From an uncultured Bacilli bacterium (GTDB lineage: Bacteria > Bacillota_I > Bacilli_A > RF39 > UBA660): a DNA stretch of 37,189 nt. The translations under genes and the position numbers were made by a program. The first letter of the stretch is position 1. The number at the start of each line of letters is the position of its first letter. The stretch lies in contig CANQKK010000001.1 in assembly GCA_947624475.1 (NCBI GenBank), positions 1 to 37,189 on the forward strand, written 5' to 3'. Under the pieces are notes generated by a model. It was not told where the DNA came from and made no database searches. It saw only the letters and a list, made by a program, of their open reading frames with translations. Below, one piece after another: positions 6,953 through 15,183 of the stretch.

Positions 6953-7627
6953 ATGAAGTACTTAAAAAATCTTGCTAGTTCTCTGAAAGAAGTTTTTGGG
7001 ATTATGTTTATTTTGTATGCTTTACTTATATTATCTTTTTTTGTCTTTGGTGAAGAGAGGGCTACTTTGGGATCATATGTCGTAGTTTTTATCTTTCAAC
7101 TGTTTTATATTATATATGTATATAGGAGAGATAAGATAGCAATAGAGAGAAGATGCGATTATTTTCCTTTTATTTTGCTCGGAGTTGCTTTGGCAGTTAT
7201 TTTTAATATGACTATTTTTGGTATCGGTATTGTCTTCGACGTGAATAGGGGAATTCCTGTTTTTCTTAATGTTTTATCTTCTTCGATAGTGGGTCCTATT
7301 TTCGAAGAGATGGTGTTTAGATATGGCCTTACTACGAGACTTGCCAAATTTAATTCTATGTGGCTAACGGTTATTTTATCGGGTGTTATCTTCGGCTTAT
7401 GCCATGCTAACCATATAAGCGGAATATACGGGGCTATTGTTGGAGGTATCAATGCTTTCTTATTTTTGAGGTATAAGAATATTTTAATCCCCATTACTTT
7501 GCATATTTCTGGTAATTTAATTGTCAATTTGTTATCTTGTTATAATATTCATATATTAATGTTAAGTATTCTTTTGTTAATTATAAGCATTTTGGGAATT
7601 GTAGTTAGGGATAAGGCCCACTACTAG
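6953..7627 (+). CDS. CPBP-family intramembrane metalloprotease (Abi/CAAX-like)
   Basis: A hydrophobic 224-residue protein with several membrane helices and the catalytic motifs of the CPBP (PF02517) family. These are EExxxR at E118-E119 and R123 (EEMVFR), FGLCHAN with H151, and a final HISGN block with H184 and N188. Bacterial members include bacteriocin-processing or self-immunity proteins and general membrane proteases; the substrate here is unknown. The start is the ATG at 6953, behind GAGGTGG; an upstream in-frame ATG at 6914 lacks such a site. It lies alone between csp and the dnaB operon, and nothing nearby looks like a bacteriocin gene. Confidence 0.88.
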   Translation: MKYLKNLASSLKEVFGIMFILYALLILSFFVFGEERATLGSYVVVFIFQLFYIIYVYRRDKIAIERRCDYFPFILLGVALAVIFNMTIFGIGIVFDVNRGIPVFLNVLSSSIVGPIFEEMVFRYGLTTRLAKFNSMWLTVILSGVIFGLCHANHISGIYGAIVGGINAFLFLRYKNILIPITLHISGNLIVNLLSCYNIHILMLSILLLIISILGIVVRDKAHY

Positions 7628-7673
7628 AAGGAGAGGTTTGTTAATAGTATTTCGTGAAAAAATAGAGTACTAA

Positions 7674-7702
7674 TTGACAGAGAATCAAAAATGTGGTAGT
7701 AT
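7674..7702 (+). promoter_or_regulatory. Promoter of the dnaB-dnaI-dnaE operon
   Basis: TTGACA (7674-7679), a 17-base spacer, TAGTAT (7697-7702), predicted start near 7709. The leader is about 165 bases long. It holds a G-rich patch around 7719-7730 and a weak GGACT/AGTCT stem, but no terminator and no recognised riboswitch. Confidence 0.8.
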
Positions 7703-7873
7703 ATATAACCGATTTTCAAGGGGACTGGGACTTTGTGTGAGATAGTCTATATTTATATAAAACTTTTTCTTTTAAGGCACATTCTTTTGGTTACTTTTTG
7801 AAAATTTATGATACTTGTTTTACTTTACTTTTATATCTTTTTATTATACAATATGGTTAAGGAAAGTGATGCC

Positions 7874-9160
7874 ATGGAAAGATATACACTAATGCCTGCG
7901 GATACTTATGTGGTTATTAATAAAACTGTACTTCACAATGAGGACAGAAAGATAATTACAAACCTTTATCTTCCTGTTATTGGTATAGAAGCAGTAATGT
8001 TATATTTTTCACTTTGGTCAGATTTGGATACATCAGAAATAGTCAGTAGAGATTTTTCACATCAAAAACTTATATCATCCCTTAGGATGACGGTTTCAGA
8101 AATTGAAAGAGCGAGGGAAAAACTTGAGGCTATCGGTCTTGTTAAGACTTTAGTTAAAAAGGGGAATGTAAATAACTACATATACCAGATGTATTCTCCA
8201 GTCAGCGCTTCGGAATTTCTTTCACATCCTATTTTGAATATTGTTTTGTATAGTAATATAGGTAAAAAAGAGTATGATAATTTGGTTAAAAGTTATAAAA
8301 TGCCAAGGTTTAATACTAGTAATTATGTCGATATTACAAAGAATTTTAATGATGTATTTGAAAGTGTTTCTCTTACATCGTACGATTTATCACTCGAGGA
8401 TATAAGAAAATATAATAAACTTAAACTTAATATCAATAGTAATTTTGATTTTGATTTTCTTATTAATTCGATGCCGAAGAATATCGATACAAGTAGAGTG
8501 TTTACAAGGGAAATTAAAGAACTTATCATTAGTTTATCTTTTATATATGATATTGATGTTATAAGAATGTCAAATATTATTAAGGGGTGCTTTAATGATA
8601 GGGGAACTATTAATAAGGAAGAACTTAGAAAGAGTGCTAGAAATTATTATCAAATTGATAATGGGGGAATACTTCCTACTATTGTCGATAATAGTCAGCC
8701 AGAATATCTAAGAAAACCTATTGGGGATACTTCGAATAGAGCAAGGATGATATATACATTTGAGACAATATCACCAAAAGAACTTCTAATTAAGAAAAAT
8801 AATGGAGCAGATCCAACAAAAAGAGACCTTAAACTAGCAGAAGATTTGCTCATTGATTATAAATTAAAACCCGGAGTCGTAAACGTTTTAATTGATTACA
8901 TTCTAAATACCAACAATAATAAACTGACGAGAGGGCTTACCGAAACAATAGCGGGAGAGTGGCAGAGACTTAAAATAGAAACTGTCGAAGAGGCAATGAA
9001 TATAGCAGAGAAAGAACATAAAAAGAGAAAAAAGAGAGAAGTTAATTCTTCTCCTAAGGTAGATAAAGTTCCTCTATGGTTCGATAAAGAAATTAAGAAA
9101 GAAACTGTAGATATCGGTGAAGATAATCAGTTGGAAGAATTATTAAAGGAGTATAAATAA
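7874..9160 (+). CDS. dnaB: DnaB/DnaD-type replication initiation protein (helicase loader)
   Basis: A roughly 428-residue protein that resembles B. subtilis DnaB, the membrane-associated primosome protein that with DnaD and DnaI loads the replicative helicase. The N-terminal part (winged-helix-like, MPADTYVVINKTVLHNEDRK) and the later helical DnaD-like segment (DLKLAEDLLIDYKLKPGVVN and IAGEWQRLKIETVEEAM) fit this family. I chose the ATG at 7874, behind AAGGAAAG. An in-frame ATG at 7808 would add a hydrophobic stretch but has no ribosome site. The dnaI start overlaps its stop by one base, which strongly supports the assignment. The N-terminal half is divergent. Confidence 0.85.
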   Translation: MERYTLMPADTYVVINKTVLHNEDRKIITNLYLPVIGIEAVMLYFSLWSDLDTSEIVSRDFSHQKLISSLRMTVSEIERAREKLEAIGLVKTLVKKGNVNNYIYQMYSPVSASEFLSHPILNIVLYSNIGKKEYDNLVKSYKMPRFNTSNYVDITKNFNDVFESVSLTSYDLSLEDIRKYNKLKLNINSNFDFDFLINSMPKNIDTSRVFTREIKELIISLSFIYDIDVIRMSNIIKGCFNDRGTINKEELRKSARNYYQIDNGGILPTIVDNSQPEYLRKPIGDTSNRARMIYTFETISPKELLIKKNNGADPTKRDLKLAEDLLIDYKLKPGVVNVLIDYILNTNNNKLTRGLTETIAGEWQRLKIETVEEAMNIAEKEHKKRKKREVNSSPKVDKVPLWFDKEIKKETVDIGEDNQLEELLKEYK

Positions 9161-10071
9161 TGAAGAGTACAAGTGAAATAATGAATGAGAAGTTTACTTT
9201 AAATAGTTATGAACTTGAAAAAAATTTTGACGAGGCTTTGAATGATGAAATTTTTAAAAAGTTAGTTAGTAAAATTAAGGCTCCAAGAAAAGAACTTATT
9301 AAGTATACTTCACACTTTAAGGATTCTTCGGATGATCTTAAAAGATGTGCTAAATGTAAAAATATAATGGAATGTAAAAATCAAATAACAGGATTTGTCT
9401 ATTATCCAGAGATAGAGGATGGTAATATAGTATTTTCATATGTTCCATGTAAGTATAAAAAAAAGATGGATAAGGAGAATGAATATCAAAAGAATATTAC
9501 TTCTTTCGATATGCCAAGAGAGATACTTACGGCATCGATGAAAGATATATATACTGATGATAAAAGTAGGACAGAGACTATTAAGTGGCTTACTACTTTT
9601 ATAAAAAAATATGAAAATAATGAAAAATGTAGAGGACTATACTTGACAGGGAATTTTGGATGTGGTAAAACATACTTAATAGCAGCAACTTTTAATGAAC
9701 TTGCTAAGAAAGGAGTAAAGGTTGCTACGATATACTATCCAGAATTCTTAAGAGAATTAAAGAGTAGTTTCTCGGATGATTTTGGTAGTTTGTTCGATAA
9801 AATTAAGAGAGTAGAACTACTACTAATCGATGATATTGGAGCAGAGACGACAACTAATTGGAATAGAGATGAAATACTTGGTACGCTACTTCAATATCGA
9901 ATGCAAGAAATGTTACCGACGTTCTTTACTTCTAATCTATCACTCGAAGAGTTAGAAGAACATCTATCTTCAAATGATGGTGAAGGTAAAGTAAAGGCGA
10001 GAAGAATTATTGAGAGAATTAAATATTTAACTGATAATATTGTAATGATCGCAGAAAGTAGAAGAAAGTGA
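9160..10071 (+). CDS. dnaI: DnaI helicase-loader AAA+ ATPase
   Basis: A 303-residue primosomal ATPase that delivers the replicative helicase to origins. The N-terminal domain has Cys residues C63, C66, C72 and C97, consistent with the zinc-binding region of DnaI. The AAA+ domain has Walker A GNFGCGKT at 164-171 and Walker B LLLIDDIGAE. It begins at a TAATG overlap with dnaB, with AAAGGAG upstream, and stops at a TGA. The C-terminal arginine-rich part (KARRIIERIKYL) is typical of the DnaC/DnaI sensor-2 region. It lies between dnaB and a small membrane-protein gene ahead of dnaE. Confidence 0.94.
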   Translation: MKSTSEIMNEKFTLNSYELEKNFDEALNDEIFKKLVSKIKAPRKELIKYTSHFKDSSDDLKRCAKCKNIMECKNQITGFVYYPEIEDGNIVFSYVPCKYKKKMDKENEYQKNITSFDMPREILTASMKDIYTDDKSRTETIKWLTTFIKKYENNEKCRGLYLTGNFGCGKTYLIAATFNELAKKGVKVATIYYPEFLRELKSSFSDDFGSLFDKIKRVELLLIDDIGAETTTNWNRDEILGTLLQYRMQEMLPTFFTSNLSLEELEEHLSSNDGEGKVKARRIIERIKYLTDNIVMIAESRRK

Positions 10072-10082
10072 GGGGAAAGGCG

Positions 10083-10331
10083 ATGGAAAGAACTTTTAAG
10101 GATGGTAATGGTAAATCAAGAGTAACTATCGAAGGGACTGATGCACCATTAGGAGGATTTCTCGAAGAAGGGACAGAAAGTTATACTTTAGTAAATAAAC
10201 CTAAATCAAAAAAAGTAAATGGACCATCTAATATCGGTCCAGGTAGTAACGGATTTGCTGGAGTTGCAACACTAGCCGCTATTATAGCAGTAGCGGGAGT
10301 CATTATTGCTTATTTGACTCTTAGATTTTAA
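10083..10331 (+). CDS. Small single-span membrane protein of unknown function
   Basis: An 82-residue protein I do not recognise. The first 50 residues are hydrophilic (MERTFKDGNGKSRVTIEGTD), followed by a Gly/Asn-rich linker and one C-terminal membrane helix (about 61-82, ATLAAIIAVAGVIIAYLTLRF). The ATG at 10083 is preceded by GGGGAAAGG; an in-frame ATG-like codon at 10068 overlaps dnaI and is less likely. It sits inside the dnaB-dnaI-dnaE transcript. Its position might link the replication machinery to the membrane, but this is inference from context only. Codon use resembles its neighbours. Confidence 0.7.
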   Translation: MERTFKDGNGKSRVTIEGTDAPLGGFLEEGTESYTLVNKPKSKKVNGPSNIGPGSNGFAGVATLAAIIAVAGVIIAYLTLRF

Positions 10332-10366
10332 TTATTACTATATGACATTTTAAAGGAGGAATAGTT

Positions 10367-13279
10367 ATGTTTACGGCTTTAGAAGTTAAAACATGTTATT
10401 CTATCTTAGGAAGTTTGAATAAGATAGATAAACTTTTGGATAAAGCTGAGGAACTTAACTATTCCTCTTTGGCTATTACTGATGTCAATAATATGTTTGG
10501 GGTGTACGAATTTTATTTGGCGTGTCAAAAGAGAAAAATTAAAGCAATTATTGGTATGGAAATCGTCCAAAACAACGATAGATTTATTTTGCTTGCTAAA
10601 AATAATGATGGCTATAAGAACTTGATTAAACTTGCCACTATTATATCGGAGAGAAGTATTACGAGAGAGGAACTCAAAGAGCATGCTGATAATCTTATTT
10701 TGATTATGCCATATAATTCATATAATCAAAATATTATTTCGATATATGGTGAATATTATATCGGATGTTCAGAAAAGAAAGAGATAATCGAAAGCACACA
10801 AGACGAAGTTTTTATAAATGATGTCTCTTATCTAGATAAAGATGATTATAAATACTTAGATTATCTTTTTATGATTAAGGATGATAAAAAATTAGGCGAA
10901 TTTGAACTTGGTACTCTTAAGGGTAAGCATCTACTTAATAAAGAAGAATTTGATACTTTTATAACAAGTAGTATGAAAAATAATATGGAGAAGATTGAAA
11001 GAGAATGTAATGTTACGATGGAATATAGGTCCGGTCTTCTTCCTATTTATGATAAGGATATTAATTCTTTTGAATTTTTGTCTAATTTATGTAATAAAGG
11101 ACTTAGGAGAAGACTAGGAGGAAATGTTCCTAAGGTATATCAAGATAGGATAGACTATGAACTTAGAATAATAAAAGAGATGGGGTTTTGTGATTATTTC
11201 TTAGTCGTTTGGGACTATGTAAAATATGCAAAGTTTAATAATATTTTGGTGGGGCCAGGAAGAGGTAGTGCTGCTGGTAGTCTTGCCTCGTATGCGATTG
11301 GAATTACGGATATCGATCCCATTAAATACGATCTTTTATTTGAGAGATTTTTAAATCCCGAGAGAGTTACGATGCCCGATATCGATATCGACTTTGATAG
11401 TGAAAAGAGAAATTTGGTTGTCGACTACGTCGCTTCGAAATACGGAAGTAAAAAGGCTATTGGAATAATTACTTTTAATACACTAGGAGCAAAACAGGTA
11501 ATTAGAGATGTGGGAAGATGCTTTGATATTTCGCTTCCAATTATTGATGAAATATCTAAGGCTATCGATACGAGAGATCTTAAAAGTTCTTATAGAGAAG
11601 GTTCTAAATTTTTTAGGTTGATTAATTCTAGAGAAGAATATAAGAGATTATACAGGGTGGCTCTTCATTTAGAGGGGCTTCCAAGACATATTTCAATACA
11701 TGCTGCTGGTATCGTCATGAGCAGTGTAGATATCGATGAGATTATTCCGCTATATAAGAATCCAATGGGTATATATACAACAGCGTTTTCTAAAGATTAT
11801 TTAGAACCTTTAGGACTTTTAAAGATGGACTTTCTAGGGCTAGATAATCTTACACTCGTAAGTAATGTCATCGATGATATTAGGGCAAATGAAAAGATTA
11901 ATATTAGTTTTGATAAAATCCCCCTAGATGATAAGAAAACTCTCAAAGTATTTTACGATGTCGATACCTATGGTATCTTTCAGTTTGAGTCTCCAGGAAT
12001 GAAGAGATTTTTGAAAAAACTTAAGGTTAATTCTTTCGATGACATTGCTCTTGCTTTAGCTCTCTATAGACCAGGGCCAATGGATAATATTGACTCTTTT
12101 ATTGCAAGACGAGAGGGAAGAGAAAAAATAGATTATATTCATCCGGATTTAGAAGATATTTTAAGACCTACTTATGGAATTATTATCTATCAAGAACAGA
12201 TTATGCAAATTGTTAGGAAACTTGCGGGTTATTCTTTTGGAGAGGCTGATATTCTAAGAAGAGCAATGTCTAAGAAAAAGGAAGAAATAATTTTAAAGGA
12301 AAAACCGAAATTTATAAATGGATGCCTTAAAAATGGTTATGATGATAATATTGCCGAAAGGGTATATGAACTTATTTTAAAGTTTGCCAACTATGGTTTT
12401 AATAAGGCTCATTCGGTAGCATACTCAGTTATTGCCTATAAAATGGCTTTTATTAAAACCTACTTTTTAAAATATTTTATATCGGGTCTTTTATCTAATG
12501 TTATTGGAAATAACGAGAAGACAACGATATATCTAAATAGGGCACGAAAAGCAGGAATTAAAATTTTATCTCCTGACATTAATAAAAGTCAAAATTTATA
12601 TTATGTCACAGATAAGGGAATTGTATGCCCTCTTTCAATTATAAGTAATGTGGGAACTGCTATTTCAAATGAGATCATTGGAGAAAGAGAGAAGGGAGAT
12701 TTTAGTAGTTTTGAAGATTTTGTAGTTAGAATTCCATCAATTAATAAAAAAGTTTTGATAAATTTAATTTATGCTGGTGCTTTTGAATGTTTTGAATATA
12801 ACAAAAGAACACTTATAATGAATATCGACAATATTATTAATTATGCTGATATTGCTAGAGATGCTGGATTAATTGAAGTAGAGAAACCGGAGATGGATAT
12901 ATATGAGGAGTTTTCAAAAGAAGAACTTACAGATTTAGAGCTTAAAACAATTGGTTTTTATTTAACAGAACATCCTGTTAGTAAATATAGAGAAGATTAT
13001 TTAGTAAATTCTTCTAATATTAGTGATTACTTTGATAAAAGAATTAATATTGTGGTAATGATAAATAGAATTAGGGAGACGACCACGAAAAAAAATGATG
13101 TTATGGCTTTCATTACGGGAAGTGATGAATTTGGAGAAATTTCAATTACTATTTTTCCTAAAGTTTATGAAAGATTTAAAAATATTAAAAATGGCAATAT
13201 TATAAGTATCTATGGTAATGTCGAGAGAAGATATGACAAATATCAGGTACTTGTAAATAGTTTGAGAATATTGGAATAA
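10367..13279 (+). CDS. dnaE: DNA polymerase III alpha subunit, DnaE type
   Basis: A 970-residue family C replicative polymerase of the B. subtilis DnaE kind, which extends RNA primers before hand-over to PolC. The catalytic aspartates lie in PDIDID at 337-342, after VGPGRGSAAGS; FANYGFNKAHSVAYS is also diagnostic. The N-terminal PHP domain has lost most metal ligands: the usual LHxHTxYS reads LEVKTCYS and TDHxN reads TDVNN, so proofreading by PHP is unlikely. The C-terminus stops after the OB-fold (FGEISITIFPKVYERF), about 90-100 residues earlier than the 1115-residue B. subtilis protein. AAAGGAGG precedes the ATG. PolC is not in this window. Confidence 0.95.
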   Translation: MFTALEVKTCYSILGSLNKIDKLLDKAEELNYSSLAITDVNNMFGVYEFYLACQKRKIKAIIGMEIVQNNDRFILLAKNNDGYKNLIKLATIISERSITREELKEHADNLILIMPYNSYNQNIISIYGEYYIGCSEKKEIIESTQDEVFINDVSYLDKDDYKYLDYLFMIKDDKKLGEFELGTLKGKHLLNKEEFDTFITSSMKNNMEKIERECNVTMEYRSGLLPIYDKDINSFEFLSNLCNKGLRRRLGGNVPKVYQDRIDYELRIIKEMGFCDYFLVVWDYVKYAKFNNILVGPGRGSAAGSLASYAIGITDIDPIKYDLLFERFLNPERVTMPDIDIDFDSEKRNLVVDYVASKYGSKKAIGIITFNTLGAKQVIRDVGRCFDISLPIIDEISKAIDTRDLKSSYREGSKFFRLINSREEYKRLYRVALHLEGLPRHISIHAAGIVMSSVDIDEIIPLYKNPMGIYTTAFSKDYLEPLGLLKMDFLGLDNLTLVSNVIDDIRANEKINISFDKIPLDDKKTLKVFYDVDTYGIFQFESPGMKRFLKKLKVNSFDDIALALALYRPGPMDNIDSFIARREGREKIDYIHPDLEDILRPTYGIIIYQEQIMQIVRKLAGYSFGEADILRRAMSKKKEEIILKEKPKFINGCLKNGYDDNIAERVYELILKFANYGFNKAHSVAYSVIAYKMAFIKTYFLKYFISGLLSNVIGNNEKTTIYLNRARKAGIKILSPDINKSQNLYYVTDKGIVCPLSIISNVGTAISNEIIGEREKGDFSSFEDFVVRIPSINKKVLINLIYAGAFECFEYNKRTLIMNIDNIINYADIARDAGLIEVEKPEMDIYEEFSKEELTDLELKTIGFYLTEHPVSKYREDYLVNSSNISDYFDKRINIVVMINRIRETTTKKNDVMAFITGSDEFGEISITIFPKVYERFKNIKNGNIISIYGNVERRYDKYQVLVNSLRILE

Positions 13280-13293
13280 GAAAAGGTGACACT

Positions 13294-13854
13294 ATGGAAA
13301 AAAGATTTTTTGTAATTGCAGGACCTTCGGGTGTTGGAAAAAACACCATTGCAGATCTTCTAGTTAAACATAAATATGGAGTTTATTCGGTATCAATGAC
13401 GACAAGAGAAAAAAGAAAAGATGAAGTAGAGGGAAAAGATTATTTCTTTGTTTCTTTGGAAGAATTTAAAAAGAATATTGTACTAGGCAACTTTCTCGAA
13501 TATACTAACTATAATGATAATTACTATGGTACTCTTAAAAATTTTGTTTTGAATAATATTAGTAATGGCTATAATGTCATTGCTGTTCTTGAATCACAAG
13601 GGGCTCTTAATATTAAAAAAAATTTCCCTAGTACTATTACTATTTTTATTATTCCGCCAAGTTTTAAAGAATTAGAGAGAAGACTTAGAGGTAGAAACAC
13701 TGATAGTGAAGAAATTATTAGAAAAAGACTGGATAGTGCTAAAGAAGAGATAAGAAATAAAGATAAATATGATTATGTCATTGTAAATGCTAGTTTGGAT
13801 AAAACTTTAAATGAAATTGAAGACATTATCGATAAAAGCAATGAAAATATGTAA
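13294..13854 (+). CDS. gmk: Guanylate kinase
   Basis: A 186-residue P-loop kinase converting GMP to GDP. The Walker A region reads GPSGVGKNT (usual GPSGxGKGT), followed by the GMP-binding block SMTTREKRKDEVEGKDYFF and YYGT. The segment RLRGRNTDSEEIIRKRL is highly characteristic. In the Walker B/QGA strand the usual Asp is replaced by Glu (ESQGALNIKK). The typical SATTRxxRxGE is altered to SMTTREKRKDE. It is slightly shorter than the usual ~205 residues and may be a divergent paralogue if another gmk exists. It follows dnaE by 14 bases, so they are cotranscribed. A GAGCA/TGCTC stem at 13861-13881 lacks a T-run and is at most a weak terminator. Confidence 0.87.
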   Translation: MEKRFFVIAGPSGVGKNTIADLLVKHKYGVYSVSMTTREKRKDEVEGKDYFFVSLEEFKKNIVLGNFLEYTNYNDNYYGTLKNFVLNNISNGYNVIAVLESQGALNIKKNFPSTITIFIIPPSFKELERRLRGRNTDSEEIIRKRLDSAKEEIRNKDKYDYVIVNASLDKTLNEIEDIIDKSNENM

Positions 13855-13938
13855 CGGTTTGAGCAAATTTTAGAAATGCTCTGTTAAATGTAATAACTGA
13901 TGGATAATTTTATTAGAATAATAGTTTTTAATTAGATT

Positions 13939-13967
13939 TTGTAAAAAATTACTAACTATTATATAAA
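13939..13967 (+). promoter_or_regulatory. Promoter of the sigma-factor remnant
   Basis: TTGTAA (13939-13944), 17-base spacer, TATAAA (13962-13967). It lies 33 bases before the ATG of the remnant and would still be functional. Confidence 0.55.
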
Positions 13968-13999
13968 ATAATACACTATATAATTGAAGGGTTAAAAAT

Positions 14000-14106
14000 A
14001 TGGACAAGATATTTGATGAATACTATTTTAAAATATATTATTGGGCTATAAAGAAAAAAATAACAAAGAGGAGGCAGAAGACCTAACTAATAAATACTTT
14101 AATTGA
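14000..14106 (+). pseudogene. Remnant of an ECF-type sigma factor (region 2 start), frameshifted
   Basis: Starting at an ATG at 14000, frame one reads MDKIFDEYYFKIYYWAIKKK and then loses the pattern at ATAACAAAG. One base out, the sequence continues NNKEEAEDLTNKYFN and ends at a TGA at 14104. Joined across the A-run near 14053-14060, the two parts read as the start of sigma-70 region 2 (the EEAEDL motif is diagnostic), as in ECF and phage-like sigma factors. A single lost base in the A-run and loss of everything downstream explain it. It keeps a GAAGGG ribosome site, a promoter and a strong terminator. Alternatively it is a very short expressed peptide. The remaining sequence to 14264 shows no gene. 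Confidence 0.6.
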
Positions 14107-14115
14107 AAATAATAC

Positions 14116-14155
14116 TAAACGAATAATGAAAAAAAACATTATTCGTTTAATTTTT
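14116..14155 (+). terminator. Strong terminator after the sigma remnant
   Basis: A perfect 13-pair stem TAAACGAATAATG (14116-14128) with CATTATTCGTTTA (14137-14149), an A-rich eight-base loop, then AATTTTT. Confidence 0.88.
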
Positions 14156-14263
14156 ATAATATATAATTTTAATACCATATAACTTCAGTATATTTACTAA
14201 CTTTTTCTTGTAATAGTAAGAGAATTATTTATAAATAGATTGGATTTGTTTTTACTAATTTAC

Positions 14264-14292
14264 TTGAAAAATATATAAATTTATTATATACT
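14264..14292 (+). promoter_or_regulatory. Promoter of the HD-domain gene
   Basis: TTGAAA (14264-14269), 17-base spacer, TATACT (14287-14292), predicted start near 14299. Confidence 0.7.
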
Positions 14293-14345
14293 TATATTAA
14301 TTAAATTTGCATTAGTTTTGTTTGGAAAATTTTGGGAGGAAGATT

Positions 14346-15110
14346 ATGAAGAGTAATAGAATTATGAAAATTTTTGAACAGTATGTTCGAAAATATGATA
14401 TGAATAACATTAATATTAAAGCAAAGTATTTTCATAGTTTGAAAGTTATGGAAATTGCTAGTGAACTTGCCAGTGGACTAAGTTTCTTTAGTGAAGAAGA
14501 TGTTGCTCTATGTGAATTTATTGCTCTTTTTCATGAAATTGGCTCTTTTTCGAAAACTCCTGACTATCATGTAGATGGTGATAATGAAGACTCTTACGAA
14601 AAAACAATCGATGTACTATTTAATAAAAAACTTATTAGGGAAGTTACAAAAGATAAGAAGTATGATGACATAGTTAAAATAGCTATTTATGCTTATGAAA
14701 AGAATGGATTTCCTAGAGGAATAGATGATAAAACTAGACATATATGCGCAATTATTAAAGATGCTCATAATTTGGAGTCTTTTAGAATATTTGTAAATTA
14801 TCCATACGTCGATACAAGAATAGATAGTTATCCTAATAGTTTGATATATGAAGATTTTAAGAAATTTAAAGCTATTAGTCCAAGGATGAGTGAGAGTTCT
14901 GCTGATACTGTTTTAATTGTCTTGTCAAAGATTAATTCATTTAATTATTTGTATTCCTACTATCTATTAAAAGAGAAAAATTATATTAATAGAATGTATG
15001 AATTACTTACTTTTGATAATGATGATATTAAGAAATTCTTTAAACAAATTACAAAAATTTATAATAATCGGGTCGAAGAAAAGATAAGTAGTTTAAAGGC
15101 TATTCAATAA
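14346..15110 (+). CDS. HD-domain family protein with degenerate active site
   Basis: A 254-residue protein with the layout of a bacterial HD-domain phosphohydrolase. An early His lies in YFHSLKVMEIA, the central HD pair position reads FHEIGSF (His-Glu instead of His-Asp), and the late KDAH position corresponds to the usual RDADKLD. The position of the usual conserved YHN reads AYEK. Thus some metal ligands are altered, and catalysis may be lost or changed. The start is the ATG at 14346 behind GGGAGGA; the TTG at 14322 overlaps that ribosome site. It has its own promoter and a terminator, and sits between the sigma remnant and valS. Substrate is unknown. Confidence 0.72.
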   Translation: MKSNRIMKIFEQYVRKYDMNNINIKAKYFHSLKVMEIASELASGLSFFSEEDVALCEFIALFHEIGSFSKTPDYHVDGDNEDSYEKTIDVLFNKKLIREVTKDKKYDDIVKIAIYAYEKNGFPRGIDDKTRHICAIIKDAHNLESFRIFVNYPYVDTRIDSYPNSLIYEDFKKFKAISPRMSESSADTVLIVLSKINSFNYLYSYYLLKEKNYINRMYELLTFDNDDIKKFFKQITKIYNNRVEEKISSLKAIQ

Positions 15111-15125
15111 TTTATTTGTGCTAAT

Positions 15126-15162
15126 AAAGAGCATATTTATATTATTTTAATTGCTCTTTTTA
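15126..15162 (+). terminator. Terminator between HD gene and valS
   Basis: Stem AAAGAGCA (15126-15133) with TGCTCTTT (15152-15159), an 18-base loop, then Ts. It is too small and lacks the T-box sequence to be a tRNA-sensing leader. Confidence 0.6.
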
Positions 15163-15183
15163 TAATTGAGAGGAAGATGAAAG

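Noticed and set aside
7645..7665. parS-like half site (TTTCGTGAAA)
   Set aside because: Only one half resembles TGTTTCACGTGAAACA; the other half is absent.
7808..7873. Upstream ATG giving DnaB an N-terminal membrane segment
   Set aside because: No ribosome site in front of the ATG at 7808, whereas the ATG at 7874 has AAGGAAAG.
15111..15183. T-box leader for valS
   Set aside because: Only about 70 bases between genes, no T-box sequence, and the hairpin is explained as the terminator of the HD gene.
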